From the NCBI GenBank assembly GCA_963807155.1, contig CAWEAZ010000019.1, positions 124,001 to 188,000 of the forward strand: a DNA stretch of 64,000 nucleotides, written 5' to 3'. The notes beneath the pieces are model-generated. The model did no database searches and had not been told where the DNA came from. It saw only the letters and a list, made by a program, of their open reading frames with translations. Below are positions 26,552 to 35,515 of this stretch, piece by piece. The number at the start of each line of letters is the position of its first letter. Position 1 is the stretch's first letter. A program made the translations under genes and the position numbers. The stretch is from JACCZX01 sp963807155 (GTDB lineage: Bacteria > Pseudomonadota > Gammaproteobacteria > Burkholderiales > Burkholderiaceae_F).

Positions 26552-27641
26552 CGCTAAGTGAAGCTCGCAACGCCTTCATGAAAGTCTCGTTTTCGCCGAC
26601 AGTGCCTACTGTAACGCGCAGGCAACCCACGAGTAGCGGATGAGTAGACGCCAAATTCTTAATCAGCACACCGCGCTGCTTTAACCCGGCAAATACGGCG
26701 TCGGCGTTCGCAACGCGAAACAAGATGAAGTTTGCCGCCGAATCGAACGCGCGCACACCCGGTGTTGCCTGCAGCTGACTGAGAAGCTTGCCGCGCTCTT
26801 GGCGCAGCACGCCGGCTTGCGCGTCCAGGATCGACATGTTTTCAAGCATCAAATCGGCGGCGGCAAGCGTCAACACGTTCACGTTATACGGTGGACGCAG
26901 CTTGTCGAATTGCTCGATCCAGGCGGCGTCCGCCGCCAGATAGCCGAGGCGGATTCCAGCCAACCCCAGCTTCGACAGCGTGCGCAACACCAGCAAGTTC
27001 GGCGTCCGCTTCAGCAGCGGCATCCAGGTGTCCTGTGCAAACGGCAGATACGCTTCGTCAATGACGACGATGCCGGGCGCTGCGCGCAAAATTGCTTCGA
27101 TGCCGGCGCGATCGAACAGGTTGCCGGTCGGGTTGTTCGGATAGGCGATGAAAATAACCGCGGGGCGATGCTCAGCGATCGCCTTCAACATGCGCTCCGT
27201 ATCGAGCGCGAAGTTTTCTTTCAGCGGCACGCCGACGTAGTTGCAAAGGTCAAACCGCGCCGCCATCTCGTACATCACGAAACTTGGCGCTGGCGCCAGT
27301 ACTGTCGTTCCCGGCTTCGCGCACGCCAGGATGATCAAGTGGATCAGCTCATCGGAACCGTTGCCGAGCATCAGCTGCATACCGGCCGGCAGGCCGACTG
27401 ATTTTGCCAGCCGCTCCTTGAACCCCCGCGGATCTGAAAGCGGATACCGATTCAGCGGCTGTTTTCCAAGTCGCTCGCCCAGCTGCTGCTGCAACCCTTC
27501 AGGTAGCGAGAACGGGTTTTCCATCGCGTCGAGTTTTACGAACCCGACGGCACTCGGTACGGGGTACGCGTCGATCGCGCGCACATCCTCTCGAATTACG
27601 GCGAGGTCCGGGCGCGGGCCAAGACGGTCGAGCGGGTTCAT
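26541..27641 (-). CDS. hisC: Histidinol-phosphate aminotransferase
   Basis: PLP-dependent class I/II aminotransferase, 366 residues. MLGNGSDELIHLI, FIAYPNNPTGN, VVIDEAYLPF and the lysine segment RTLSKLGLAGIRLGY are diagnostic. The ATG at 27641 overlaps the hisD stop (ATGA); the open frame extends upstream inside hisD only by chance. Confidence 0.95.
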   Translation of the reverse strand: MNPLDRLGPRPDLAVIREDVRAIDAYPVPSAVGFVKLDAMENPFSLPEGLQQQLGERLGKQPLNRYPLSDPRGFKERLAKSVGLPAGMQLMLGNGSDELIHLIILACAKPGTTVLAPAPSFVMYEMAARFDLCNYVGVPLKENFALDTERMLKAIAEHRPAVIFIAYPNNPTGNLFDRAGIEAILRAAPGIVVIDEAYLPFAQDTWMPLLKRTPNLLVLRTLSKLGLAGIRLGYLAADAAWIEQFDKLRPPYNVNVLTLAAADLMLENMSILDAQAGVLRQERGKLLSQLQATPGVRAFDSAANFILFRVANADAVFAGLKQRGVLIKNLASTHPLLVGCLRVTVGTVGENETFMKALRASLSVER

Positions 27642-28942
27642 GTGGCCGGTGTCACGCGAAATTCTGCGCTCGCTGCATGTGCAGGCAATCGCTCGCCACG
27701 CGCTAACGTTGCGGCAACTCGACCCAGCGTTTGCGCACCGGCCGCGGAGACACGAACAACGCTGGTGCGTTTTTGAAAATCGTAAACGCCAAGCGCCGAC
27801 GAGAAACGTGCCGAGCGGGCAGTGGGCAGTACGTGATTCGGGCCCGCGCAATAGTCTCCAATCGCCTCGCTCGTGTAGCGGCCCAAAAACATCGCACCGG
27901 CGTGCCGGATCTTTTCAGCCCAGCGTTCGGGATCATCGGTCGAAATCTCCAGATGCTCGGGCGCGATGCGATTCGCAACATCGCATGCTTGCTGCAGATC
28001 GCGCGTCAGGATCAACGCGCCCCTGCTGGCCAGTGACCTTTCGATAATCACTCGCCGGGGCATCGTCGGCAGCAGGCGATCGATCGATGCGTGCACGCGC
28101 TCGATGAACGCAGGATCGTCCGTCAACAATATCGCCTGCGCAGTCTCGTCGTGCTCGGCCTGTGAAAACAGATCCATCGCAATCCAGTCAGGATCGGTCT
28201 TGCCGTCGCAGATCACGACAATTTCGCTGGGGCCCGCAATCAAGTCGATCCCGACGGTGCCGAACACACGCCGCTTGGCGGCGGCAACATAGGCGTTGCC
28301 GGGACCGACGATCTTATCGACCGCCGTAATCGTTTTCGTGCCATAGGCGAGCGCTGCCACCGCCTGTGCGCCGCCGATTGTGAACACGCGAGTGACGCCG
28401 GCCAGCGACGCCGCCGCCAGTACCAGCGCGTTACGAACGCCGCCAGGCGCGGGTACGACCATCACAATGCTTTCGACGCCGGCCACTTGCGCGGGCAGCG
28501 CGTTCATCAGCACCGATGACGGATACGCCGCGAGCCCGCCAGGGACATACAAGCCAACGCTTTGCAACGCGCCAACGCGCTGCCCGAGCTCGGTGCCGTC
28601 GGCTTCCGTGTAACTCCAGGACGTCGCCAGTTGTCGCTGGTGGAAGGCGCGTATTCGCTGTGCAGCCGTTTCCAGCGCGCCGCGTTGCTCACGGCCAAGT
28701 GAGTCCAGCGCTTCCCGCATCTCGGGCGCGCGGATCTCGAGCTCGGCGACAGTCGCCGCGTTGGTGCGATCAAATCGATTCGTATATTCGAGCAGCGCGG
28801 AATCTCCACGCCGCTTGACGTCATCGACGATCTCGCCGGTGACGCGCTCGACTTCCCTGTCGATCGCCGTATCGGTCGCGACCAGCGCCGCGAACTGCGC
28901 ATCGAAGCTGGGATCGCTGGCGTTGAGCCGCCGTACGTTCAT
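27638..28942 (-). CDS. hisD: Histidinol dehydrogenase
   Basis: Oxidises L-histidinol to histidine in two NAD-dependent steps; zinc enzyme of 434 residues. Recognisable blocks: YVPGGLAAYPSSVLMNALPAQVAGV, VDKIVGPGNAYVAAAKR, DLIAGPSEIVVICD and FSQAEHDETAQAILLT (zinc ligands). Overlaps hisG (ATGA) and hisC. Confidence 0.96.
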   Translation of the reverse strand: MNVRRLNASDPSFDAQFAALVATDTAIDREVERVTGEIVDDVKRRGDSALLEYTNRFDRTNAATVAELEIRAPEMREALDSLGREQRGALETAAQRIRAFHQRQLATSWSYTEADGTELGQRVGALQSVGLYVPGGLAAYPSSVLMNALPAQVAGVESIVMVVPAPGGVRNALVLAAASLAGVTRVFTIGGAQAVAALAYGTKTITAVDKIVGPGNAYVAAAKRRVFGTVGIDLIAGPSEIVVICDGKTDPDWIAMDLFSQAEHDETAQAILLTDDPAFIERVHASIDRLLPTMPRRVIIERSLASRGALILTRDLQQACDVANRIAPEHLEISTDDPERWAEKIRHAGAMFLGRYTSEAIGDYCAGPNHVLPTARSARFSSALGVYDFQKRTSVVRVSAAGAQTLGRVAATLARGERLPAHAASAEFRVTPAT

Positions 28943-29601
28943 TGGGGCAAGAGCGCTGCGGCGGCGTCTTCGATGCGTGCGATCAACGGCATCAGCTCTT
29001 CGCGTCGTACTTTTAGCGCCGACTGGTTAACGATCAGCCGGGCCGAGATAGGTGCGACTTCTTCGACCTCGACCAATTTGTTCGCTTTCAACGTGCTGCC
29101 CGATGACACTAAGTCGACAATCACATCGGCCAATCCCGCCAACGGCGCCAGCTCCATGGAACCGTACAGCTTGATCAGATCGACGTGCACACCCTTTGCC
29201 GCAAAGTGCTCGCGTGCGGTTTGCACGTACTTGGTGGCGACACGCAGACGGGCGCCGCGCCGCACCGCATTCGCATAATCGAAGCCGGCAGGTACGGCAA
29301 CACACAGCCGACACCGTGCAATGCCCAGATCAACCGGCTGATACAAACCACGATCGCCCCAGTGCGCGCCGTGCTCGAGCAGCACATCCTTGCCGGCGAC
29401 ACCGAGTTCAGCAGCGCCGTATTGAACATAGGTCGGTACGTCGGACGCGCGTACGACAACGATTCGCACCTTCGGATCGGTGGTGCCGATGATCAGCTTG
29501 CGCGAAGCCTCCGCATCCTCGATCGGCGCAATACCGGCGGCGGCGAGCAACGGTTGCGCCTCGTCGAAAATTCTTCCCTTGGAAAGTGCGAGCGTAATCA
29601 A
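28939..29601 (-). CDS. hisG: ATP phosphoribosyltransferase, short form
   Basis: Commits ATP and PRPP to histidine synthesis. 220 residues, lacking the C-terminal regulatory domain of the long form, so it should need HisZ as partner (not present in this window). LALSKGRIFDEA, GVAGKDVLLEHG and the PRPP loop DLVSSGSTLKAN are present. First of the hisGDCBHAFIE run, 8 bp after murA. Confidence 0.95.
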   Translation of the reverse strand: MITLALSKGRIFDEAQPLLAAAGIAPIEDAEASRKLIIGTTDPKVRIVVVRASDVPTYVQYGAAELGVAGKDVLLEHGAHWGDRGLYQPVDLGIARCRLCVAVPAGFDYANAVRRGARLRVATKYVQTAREHFAAKGVHVDLIKLYGSMELAPLAGLADVIVDLVSSGSTLKANKLVEVEEVAPISARLIVNQSALKVRREELMPLIARIEDAAAALLPQ

Positions 29602-29609
29602 CGCGTTTC

Positions 29610-30860
29610 CTATTTCACCCGAACCACATCAGCACCCAGCGCGGCAAGTTTGCGCTCCATGTGCTCATAGCCGCGATCCAGATGGTAAATGCGATTGACC
29701 GTCGTTTCGCCGTCGGCCGCAAGGGCGGCAACAACGAGGCTGGCGGACGCGCGCAGATCAGTCGCCATCACCTGCGCACCGGCAAGCTTGTCAACGCCGT
29801 ACACGATGGCCGTGTTGCCATCGATCGTGATATTCGCGCCGAGCCGCTGCAGCTCGGAGACATGCATAAAGCGGTTCTCGAAAATCGTCTCGGTGATCAC
29901 TCCAACGCCATCGGCAACACAGTTGAGCGCCATGAACTGCGCCTGCATGTCGGTCGGAAAATCTGGATACGGAGCTGTGCGCAGGCTCACGGCGCGCGGC
30001 CGAGAATTCATGCGGATGCTTAGCGTGCCATTGTCCGCATCGATCTGAGCCCCCATTTCGCGCAGTTTGTCCAATACCGATCCAAGCGTTTCCGCGGCGG
30101 CACCGTGCAACGCTGCGTGCCCGCCGGCCGCAACCACGGCACTCAGGAACGTGCCAGTTTCGATGCGATCGGGCATCACGCTGTGGCGTGCGCCGTGCAA
30201 CCGCTCGACACCCTCAATTTCAATGCGATCGGTCCCAGCACCGCGAATGTGCGCACCCATCGCGTTCAGTGCGGCTGCAAGATCGACGACTTCAGGTTCG
30301 CGCGCAGCGTTCTCCAAAATCGTTTCACCGTCCGCCAACGTCGCGGCCATCATCAGGTTTTCAGTGCCGGTGACCGTCACCATGTCGGTCACGATGCGCG
30401 CGCCTCGCAATCGCTTCGCTTCAGCGACGACATATCCATTCTCAATACGGATCGTCGCGCCGAGCGCCTCGAGGCCTTTGATGTGTTGGTCGACCGGGCG
30501 TGCACCGATCGCGCAACCGCCTGGCAGCGACACGCGCGCGCTACCCGCGCGCGCAACCAACGGGCCGAGAACCAGGATGGACGCACGCATCGTCTTGACG
30601 AGCTCGTAAGGCGCTTCGACACTCGAAAGATCACGTGCCTTCAACCGTACGGTCGCGCCGTCACGTTCGGTGGCAACACCCATTTGCTTCAGCAGCTTCA
30701 GCGTCGTGGCAACGTCCTGCAGTTGCGGCACGTTGTCGACGATCAACTCGTCAGCGGTTAGCAGCGACGCAGCAAGGATCGGTAACGCCGCGTTCTTGGC
30801 ACCCGAAACAGTGATTTCGCCTGCCAGGCGCGCACCACCACGAATTTTCAGTTTGTCCAT
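29610..30860 (-). CDS. murA: UDP-N-acetylglucosamine 1-carboxyvinyltransferase
   Basis: First committed step of peptidoglycan synthesis, the fosfomycin target. 416 residues. Start MDKLKIRGGARLAGEI; Lys22 in SGAKNAA; active-site Cys116 in LPGGCAIGARPVDQH, so fosfomycin sensitivity is expected at this site. The frame is open to 31067 without family similarity. It lies between ibaG and hisG, a conserved betaproteobacterial order. Confidence 0.96.
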   Translation of the reverse strand: MDKLKIRGGARLAGEITVSGAKNAALPILAASLLTADELIVDNVPQLQDVATTLKLLKQMGVATERDGATVRLKARDLSSVEAPYELVKTMRASILVLGPLVARAGSARVSLPGGCAIGARPVDQHIKGLEALGATIRIENGYVVAEAKRLRGARIVTDMVTVTGTENLMMAATLADGETILENAAREPEVVDLAAALNAMGAHIRGAGTDRIEIEGVERLHGARHSVMPDRIETGTFLSAVVAAGGHAALHGAAAETLGSVLDKLREMGAQIDADNGTLSIRMNSRPRAVSLRTAPYPDFPTDMQAQFMALNCVADGVGVITETIFENRFMHVSELQRLGANITIDGNTAIVYGVDKLAGAQVMATDLRASASLVVAALAADGETTVNRIYHLDRGYEHMERKLAALGADVVRVK

Positions 30861-31074
30861 CGCGCCAACAAAGCCGGCCGCCTCGATACACGGCCGATTT
30901 AACGAGGAGCGGAACTGTACGGCACGGGTAACCCGGGAAGTTGGGGAGTTGACGGGAAGAGAGTCGGGCATTCGAAGCTCCTTGCAGGCGTACCCGCACG
31001 ATGCGGGCAATCGACTGCAAGACTCGCGCGCGCAGGCGAACCGGGCACGAACTTCGAATGAAGACAAGGTGAAA

Positions 31075-31320
31075 TCACTGCTCTACGCGTCGGTACTCAG
31101 CCGGCGTTAAGGTTCGCATCGACAGCGCGTGAATCTCCTGCCGCATGCGGTCGCCGAGCGCGCGATAGACGTGCTGGTGACGCGCGATACGAGGGAGGCC
31201 CTCGAACGCCGAGCTGACGATCAGGGCCTCGAAATGCCGCCCATCACCCGATACCTTGACCACTTCGCACTGCAGGCCATCCGCTATGTAGCGTTCTATA
31301 TCGTCGGGGGTCGGTTCCAT
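31075..31320 (-). CDS. BolA family protein (IbaG-like)
   Basis: 81 residues. The BolA fold is indicated by VSGDGRHFEALIVSSAFEGLPRIARHQHVYRALGDRM; the C-terminal helix ends IHALSMRTLTPAEY. Members upstream of murA are IbaG-type and bind monothiol glutaredoxins through an Fe-S cluster; grxD is at 7 kb. Immediately adjacent to the ABC permease stop. Confidence 0.92.
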   Translation of the reverse strand: MEPTPDDIERYIADGLQCEVVKVSGDGRHFEALIVSSAFEGLPRIARHQHVYRALGDRMRQEIHALSMRTLTPAEYRRVEQ

Positions 31321-32091
31321 CTAGTTTCTTAGTTTGAAGCCGCGGGCTAACAGGTTAACCGCGATACCCGCAACGATAACGAACGCAAGCGTGAGAACAG
31401 CCAGGCTCAACCAGGGGTTGATGTCGGACTGCGCGAAAAAACCGTAGCGAAAACCATCGATCATGTAGAAAAATGGATTGAAGTGCGAGACGGTCCTCCA
31501 AAACGGGGGCAAGCCCTGCACCGAGTAAAAAACGCCCGACAGGAACGTGGCAGGCATCACGATGAAGTTCTGAAACCCAGCTAGCTGATCAAACTTATCT
31601 GCCCAAATACCGGCGATCAAGCCCAGTGTCCCGAGCATTGCCGCTCCTAGCAGTCCGAAGGCGACGATCCATAGCGGCGCCGCAAATTGCGGCGACGCGA
31701 ACCAGACCGTTACGACAAACACACCCAGGCCCACTATCGCGCCGCGCACGACTGAGGCCGTCACATACGCGCCAAACAGCTGCCAGTGCGAAAGCGGCGG
31801 TAGCAGTATGAAGATCAAGCTGCCCATGATTTTCGACTGGATCAGGCTCGATGAAGAATTCGCAAACGCGTTTTGCAGCACCGACATCATCACCAGCCCT
31901 GGGATCAAGAATGCCGTGTAACTGACTCCGGGCAGGGCTTGTACGTGCTCTTCGAGGACATGGCCGAACACCAGTAGGTAAAGGACGGCGGTAAGCACCG
32001 GCGCAGCGATCGTCTGGAAACTCACCTTCCAGAAGCGCAGCATTTCCTTCATCAGCAATGTGCGAAACGAAACCGCCGCCGATGAGTTCAT
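31321..32091 (-). CDS. ABC-2 type transporter permease (YadH-like)
   Basis: Integral membrane permease with about six helices and the ABC-2 pattern, 256 residues from ATG 32091 (MNSSAAVSFRTLLMKEMLRFWKVSFQTIAAPVLTAVLYLLVFG). An upstream ATG (32169) overlaps the ATPase stop, but the extra 26 residues are encoded by hairpin-forming sequence, so the shorter start is preferred. Contains FLSGVFYSVQGLPPFWRTVSHFNP near the end. Exported substrate unknown; the neighbouring Mla genes suggest an envelope role. Confidence 0.88.
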   Translation of the reverse strand: MNSSAAVSFRTLLMKEMLRFWKVSFQTIAAPVLTAVLYLLVFGHVLEEHVQALPGVSYTAFLIPGLVMMSVLQNAFANSSSSLIQSKIMGSLIFILLPPLSHWQLFGAYVTASVVRGAIVGLGVFVVTVWFASPQFAAPLWIVAFGLLGAAMLGTLGLIAGIWADKFDQLAGFQNFIVMPATFLSGVFYSVQGLPPFWRTVSHFNPFFYMIDGFRYGFFAQSDINPWLSLAVLTLAFVIVAGIAVNLLARGFKLRN

Positions 32092-32166
32092 GGATGCACC
32101 CTGGGCGCTACGCACCATCCCGCCAAGCGGGAGCGACCCTTCCTTCGCGCGGCCAGGTGGAAGGGT
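32092..32166 (-). repeat. Hairpin-rich segment between ABC ATPase and permease
   Basis: Two inverted repeats: TCCCGC/GCGGGA (32118-32132) and ACCCTTCC/GGAAGGGT (32136-32143 with 32159-32166). It looks like an inserted intergenic palindromic element that keeps an open frame by chance. Confidence 0.45.
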
Positions 32167-33095
32167 CATGCAGTAGCCAACGCCGGGATGCGTTCAGATT
32201 CGGCGCGCTCTGCCATCAGCTGCAGGAATACGTCCTCGAGATCGGCGCGCCCGACCTCCAGGTCTTCGATCTCGCAGCCCGCCGCTTGACACTCGGCCAG
32301 AACTCGGCCGACGTCACGGGGCTCACCCAGCCGTAGCACAAGAGCGCCATCGCGCTCGTCGATCCGATGCGCCAGCACCGACGGCGGCACCGTCCCGCGT
32401 ACGCGTAGCGTCATCTGCACACCTTCAATATGCGATAGCAATGCACGCGTCGTATCAAGCGCGATCACGGTGCCGGACCTGAGCATCGCGATCCTTTGAC
32501 ACAGCGCTTGCGCCTCTTCCAGATAGTGCGTTGTCAGCACGATCGTGTGACCTTCTCGATTCAGCCGGCGAATGAACGACCAGAGTGTCTGCCGCAGCTC
32601 AACATCGACTCCGGCAGTCGGCTCGTCGAGCACGATCACCGGCGGCTTGTGTACCAGCGCCTGCGCCACCAAGACGCGCCGCTTCATTCCGCCCGAGAGC
32701 GCTCGCATGTTGGAGTTGGCACGCGAAGCGAGGCCCAAATTGGCGAGCACTTCATCGATCCAGGCGTCGTTATTGGCCAACCCGAAGTAACCCGATTGAA
32801 AGGTCAGCGTTTCGCGGACGGTGAAAAACGGATCGAACGCGAGCTCCTGGGGGACAACGCCCAATGCCAGGCGCGCCGCACGATAATCATCGACGACATC
32901 ATGGCCCATCACAGCCACGCGCCCGCTGCTCGCACGAACAAGGCCCGCAATAATCGAAATCAGCGTGGTCTTGCCGGCGCCATTGGGCCCGAGCAGGCCG
33001 AAGAATTCTCCGCGCTCAATCTGCAAATCGATCCGGTCGAGCGCGAGCGTTGAGCCGTAGCGCTTGGTAACGGCGGAAACCTGAATGGCAGCCAC
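32166..33095 (-). CDS. ABC transporter ATP-binding protein (YadG-like)
   Basis: 309 residues. Walker A GPNGAGKTT, Q-loop VPQELAFD, signature LSGGMKRR and Walker B VIVLDEPTAGVD followed by TTHYLEEA. The extra C-terminal domain of about 80 residues is common in drug/polysaccharide ABC-2 exporters. Pairs with the permease downstream; upstream is mlaB. Confidence 0.93.
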   Translation of the reverse strand: MAAIQVSAVTKRYGSTLALDRIDLQIERGEFFGLLGPNGAGKTTLISIIAGLVRASSGRVAVMGHDVVDDYRAARLALGVVPQELAFDPFFTVRETLTFQSGYFGLANNDAWIDEVLANLGLASRANSNMRALSGGMKRRVLVAQALVHKPPVIVLDEPTAGVDVELRQTLWSFIRRLNREGHTIVLTTHYLEEAQALCQRIAMLRSGTVIALDTTRALLSHIEGVQMTLRVRGTVPPSVLAHRIDERDGALVLRLGEPRDVGRVLAECQAAGCEIEDLEVGRADLEDVFLQLMAERAESERIPALATA

Positions 33096-33114
33096 CGGAA
33101 GCGGTGATCCAGAA

Positions 33115-33408
33115 TCAGTGATCGGTGATCGGCGCGGGGGGCGCGGTGCCCGAGATCGGCAAAATGCCGTCGACGCCGTAAACGGTCGCCAGGCTCAACA
33201 TGTCGGCCGGAACCCCGGACACTTCTAGCGAGCGTCCGGAGGCGAGCGCGGTGCGCTGCCACGCTAACAGGACCACCAGCGCGGACGAATCGCACGTGCG
33301 TACGGCAGATAGATCGAACGACGCATCGCCGGCCTGAATCGCGGCGATGCCGAGCTCGGCGAGTTGCGTCGCGTTCGCCAGGCTCATGTCGTCGGCCTCA
33401 ATACGCAT
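33115..33408 (-). CDS. mlaB: STAS domain protein MlaB
   Basis: 97 residues. STAS fold with FDLSAVRTCDSSALVVLLAWQR, where the conserved Asp-Ser-Ser-Ala loop binds MlaF. Cytoplasmic subunit of the Mla phospholipid transporter. 8 bp after mlaC. Identification relies on context as well as the motif. Confidence 0.87.
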   Translation of the reverse strand: MRIEADDMSLANATQLAELGIAAIQAGDASFDLSAVRTCDSSALVVLLAWQRTALASGRSLEVSGVPADMLSLATVYGVDGILPISGTAPPAPITDH

Positions 33409-33416
33409 CGCGTGCT

Positions 33417-34046
33417 TTACGCTTTTTTCTGTGCCAGTTGGCTATTGCGCTCGGTCAGCGTCTTGATCAAGCCGTCGACTCCGCTCGAGTTGACCTGCGA
33501 GCTGAATTGCGACTTGTAGTTCTCGACAAGCCAGACACCGAGAATGTTGATGTCGTAAATCTTCCAGCCGCCGTCGGTCTTCTCGAGCCGGTAGTCGAGC
33601 TGGATGGGGTCACCGCGCGATGCGACGACTTGTGTGCGCACGATGACGTCGGTATCGGTCGGTTGCGCGCGAAACGGCCGCAGCTCTACTTTGTGATCGC
33701 TGACTTGCCCAAGCGCGCCACTGTAGGTTCGCACCAGCAGCGTGCGGAATTCGCGCGTCAGTGCAGCACGTTGCTCGGGCGTCGCGTTACGCCAACCGGG
33801 ACCCACCGACAACTGCGTCATCTTTTGAAAGTCCGTATATGGCAGAACTTTCTCGTCGACCAGTTTTTGCACCCGGTTGGTGTCCCCAGATTTCAGCGCC
33901 TTGTCGGCCTTGATGGCGTTCAACACTTCGTTCGACAGGTCGCGGACCATTGCGTCGGGAGTACTCGCCGGCGACTGCGCCTGCGCAGCGGAAATGAGGA
34001 CCGTTGAAGCGGTCAGTGAAAACAACAGGGATTTTAGAAATCTCAT
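33417..34046 (-). CDS. mlaC: Phospholipid-binding periplasmic protein MlaC
   Basis: 209 residues. Signal peptide MRFLKSLLFSLTASTVLISAAQA, then the MlaC/Ttg2D domain with YTDFQKMTQLSVGPGWRNATPEQRAAL and WKIYDINILGVWLVENYKSQF. Shuttles phospholipid between MlaA in the outer membrane and MlaFEDB in the inner membrane. In-frame codons upstream of ATG 34046 lack family similarity. Confidence 0.94.
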   Translation of the reverse strand: MRFLKSLLFSLTASTVLISAAQAQSPASTPDAMVRDLSNEVLNAIKADKALKSGDTNRVQKLVDEKVLPYTDFQKMTQLSVGPGWRNATPEQRAALTREFRTLLVRTYSGALGQVSDHKVELRPFRAQPTDTDVIVRTQVVASRGDPIQLDYRLEKTDGGWKIYDINILGVWLVENYKSQFSSQVNSSGVDGLIKTLTERNSQLAQKKA

Positions 34047-34131
34047 CGTGATTCGTCTCATTGGGGAAAGGGAAAGAGGTGACTGTAGGACCGGCACTGC
34101 CAATGTTTGTTCAAGCAGCTGAGGCACCTAC

Positions 34132-34965
34132 TTACTTGCCGGCGCCGGGCTCTGACTGCGGCGGTACCAGCTCCTTCTTAACGTCTGGGTCCGCAGACGG
34201 TGGACTGCCGGGTGCAGGTTGGGATGAACCATCGTCTGGCGCCGGCGGCGGGCTGCCGTCGTACACCAGGCTGCGCCGGCGCTGCAAATAGCCGTCGCGG
34301 ATAAAGCGATATTTATCGAGCGCGGCGCCGGAGATCAAATCATCCGTTTGCAGCAACTCGGCGCGCTGATTGACGACGCGCGTACCGAGAATAGCGTTTC
34401 GAACGCGGACGTTGTCGATATAAAAATTGACGTCCAGATAGGGTTCGGCGCCGTATATGCCGATCGCGTCGCGCACGGTGCTTGGACCCAGTATCGGGAC
34501 GACCAAATACGGCCCAGAGCCAATACCCCAGCGGCCGAGCGTCTGCCCAAAATCTTCATTGTGTTTCTCAAGCCCCATTTGGCGCGCGGGGTCGAAGCAC
34601 CCCAGCAACCCGATCGTGCTGTTGACAACGAAGCGGCAGGTGTCCGAGACGGCGTCAACCGGCTTGCCCTGCAGCAGATTGTTGATCGCGTTGGACGGCT
34701 CGCGGAAATTGCTGAAAATGTTGCTGACGCAATCTCGAACTGGTTCCGGCAGTACAAACTCGTACGCCTGAGCCACGGGCTTTAGCACGGCGCGATCGAC
34801 AACCTCGTTGAACTCGAACACCTGTCGATTAAACGATTCAATCGGGTCGCGCGGATCGGTGCCTGAATCCGCCGGCACCGTGGCACAGCCCGACATCACC
34901 AGCGCCACGACAACCAAAAGCGGAGCGGCGGAGCGGCGTAACAGGCTAGTCAACATCTGCTCCAT
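34132..34965 (-). CDS. mlaA: Outer-membrane lipoprotein MlaA (VacJ)
   Basis: 277 residues. Lipobox MSGC in LLVVVALVMSGCATVPA; the MlaA core DPRDPIESFNRQVFEFNE, NNLLQGKP, NSTIGLLGCFDPA and GPYLVVPILGPSTVRDA. A Pro-rich, acidic C-terminal tail is additional. Two ATGs (34965, 34956) are possible. It extracts phospholipids from the outer leaflet. Located inside the mla operon, unlike E. coli where vacJ is separate. Confidence 0.94.
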   Translation of the reverse strand: MEQMLTSLLRRSAAPLLVVVALVMSGCATVPADSGTDPRDPIESFNRQVFEFNEVVDRAVLKPVAQAYEFVLPEPVRDCVSNIFSNFREPSNAINNLLQGKPVDAVSDTCRFVVNSTIGLLGCFDPARQMGLEKHNEDFGQTLGRWGIGSGPYLVVPILGPSTVRDAIGIYGAEPYLDVNFYIDNVRVRNAILGTRVVNQRAELLQTDDLISGAALDKYRFIRDGYLQRRRSLVYDGSPPPAPDDGSSQPAPGSPPSADPDVKKELVPPQSEPGAGK

Positions 34966-35005
34966 CAGTACGTTTCTCAGTGGCCTTAAGCAAGCGGTGC
35001 ACCCA

Positions 35006-35494
35006 TCACTTCGCAGGCGCCGCAGGGCGGGCATCCGGAGGATCCGCCGCCTTGTTATACAAGAACTGGCCGATCAGATTTTCAAGCAGTACGGCCGATT
35101 GAGTGAGCTTGATTTCGCCGCCAGGCTCCAGATTCTTATCGGATCCGCCAGGCACCAGACCGATGAACTGGTCACCGAGCAGACCGGAAGTCAGGATCTT
35201 CGCCGACGTGTCACTCGGGAACATCACACCTTGCTCGAGTTCCATCGTGACTCTGCCCTGATAGGTGTTGGTATCGAGCGCGATCGCCTTAACGCGTCCG
35301 ACCGTCACGCCTGCGCTCTTGACAGGCGCTCGCACCTTCAACCCGCCGATGTTGTCGAAGCGCGCCGTTACCGAATACGTGTCACCCACGACGAAGTTGC
35401 CCAGGTTCGCGGCTCGGAGCGCCAAAAACAAAATCGCCAGGATGCCGAGCAGTACGAAAAGCCCGACCAGCGTTTCAACTCCTTTACGTCCCAT
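35006..35494 (-). CDS. mlaD: MCE domain lipid-transport protein MlaD
   Basis: 162 residues. One N-terminal membrane helix (LVGLFVLLGILAILFLALRAA) then a single MCE domain: YSVTARFDNIGGLKVRAPVKSAGVTVGRV and GLLGDQFIGLVPGG. Forms the periplasmic hexameric ring on MlaE. Confidence 0.95.
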   Translation of the reverse strand: MGRKGVETLVGLFVLLGILAILFLALRAANLGNFVVGDTYSVTARFDNIGGLKVRAPVKSAGVTVGRVKAIALDTNTYQGRVTMELEQGVMFPSDTSAKILTSGLLGDQFIGLVPGGSDKNLEPGGEIKLTQSAVLLENLIGQFLYNKAADPPDARPAAPAK

Positions 35495-35515
35495 CGAACG
35501 TCTCCAATCGAATAG

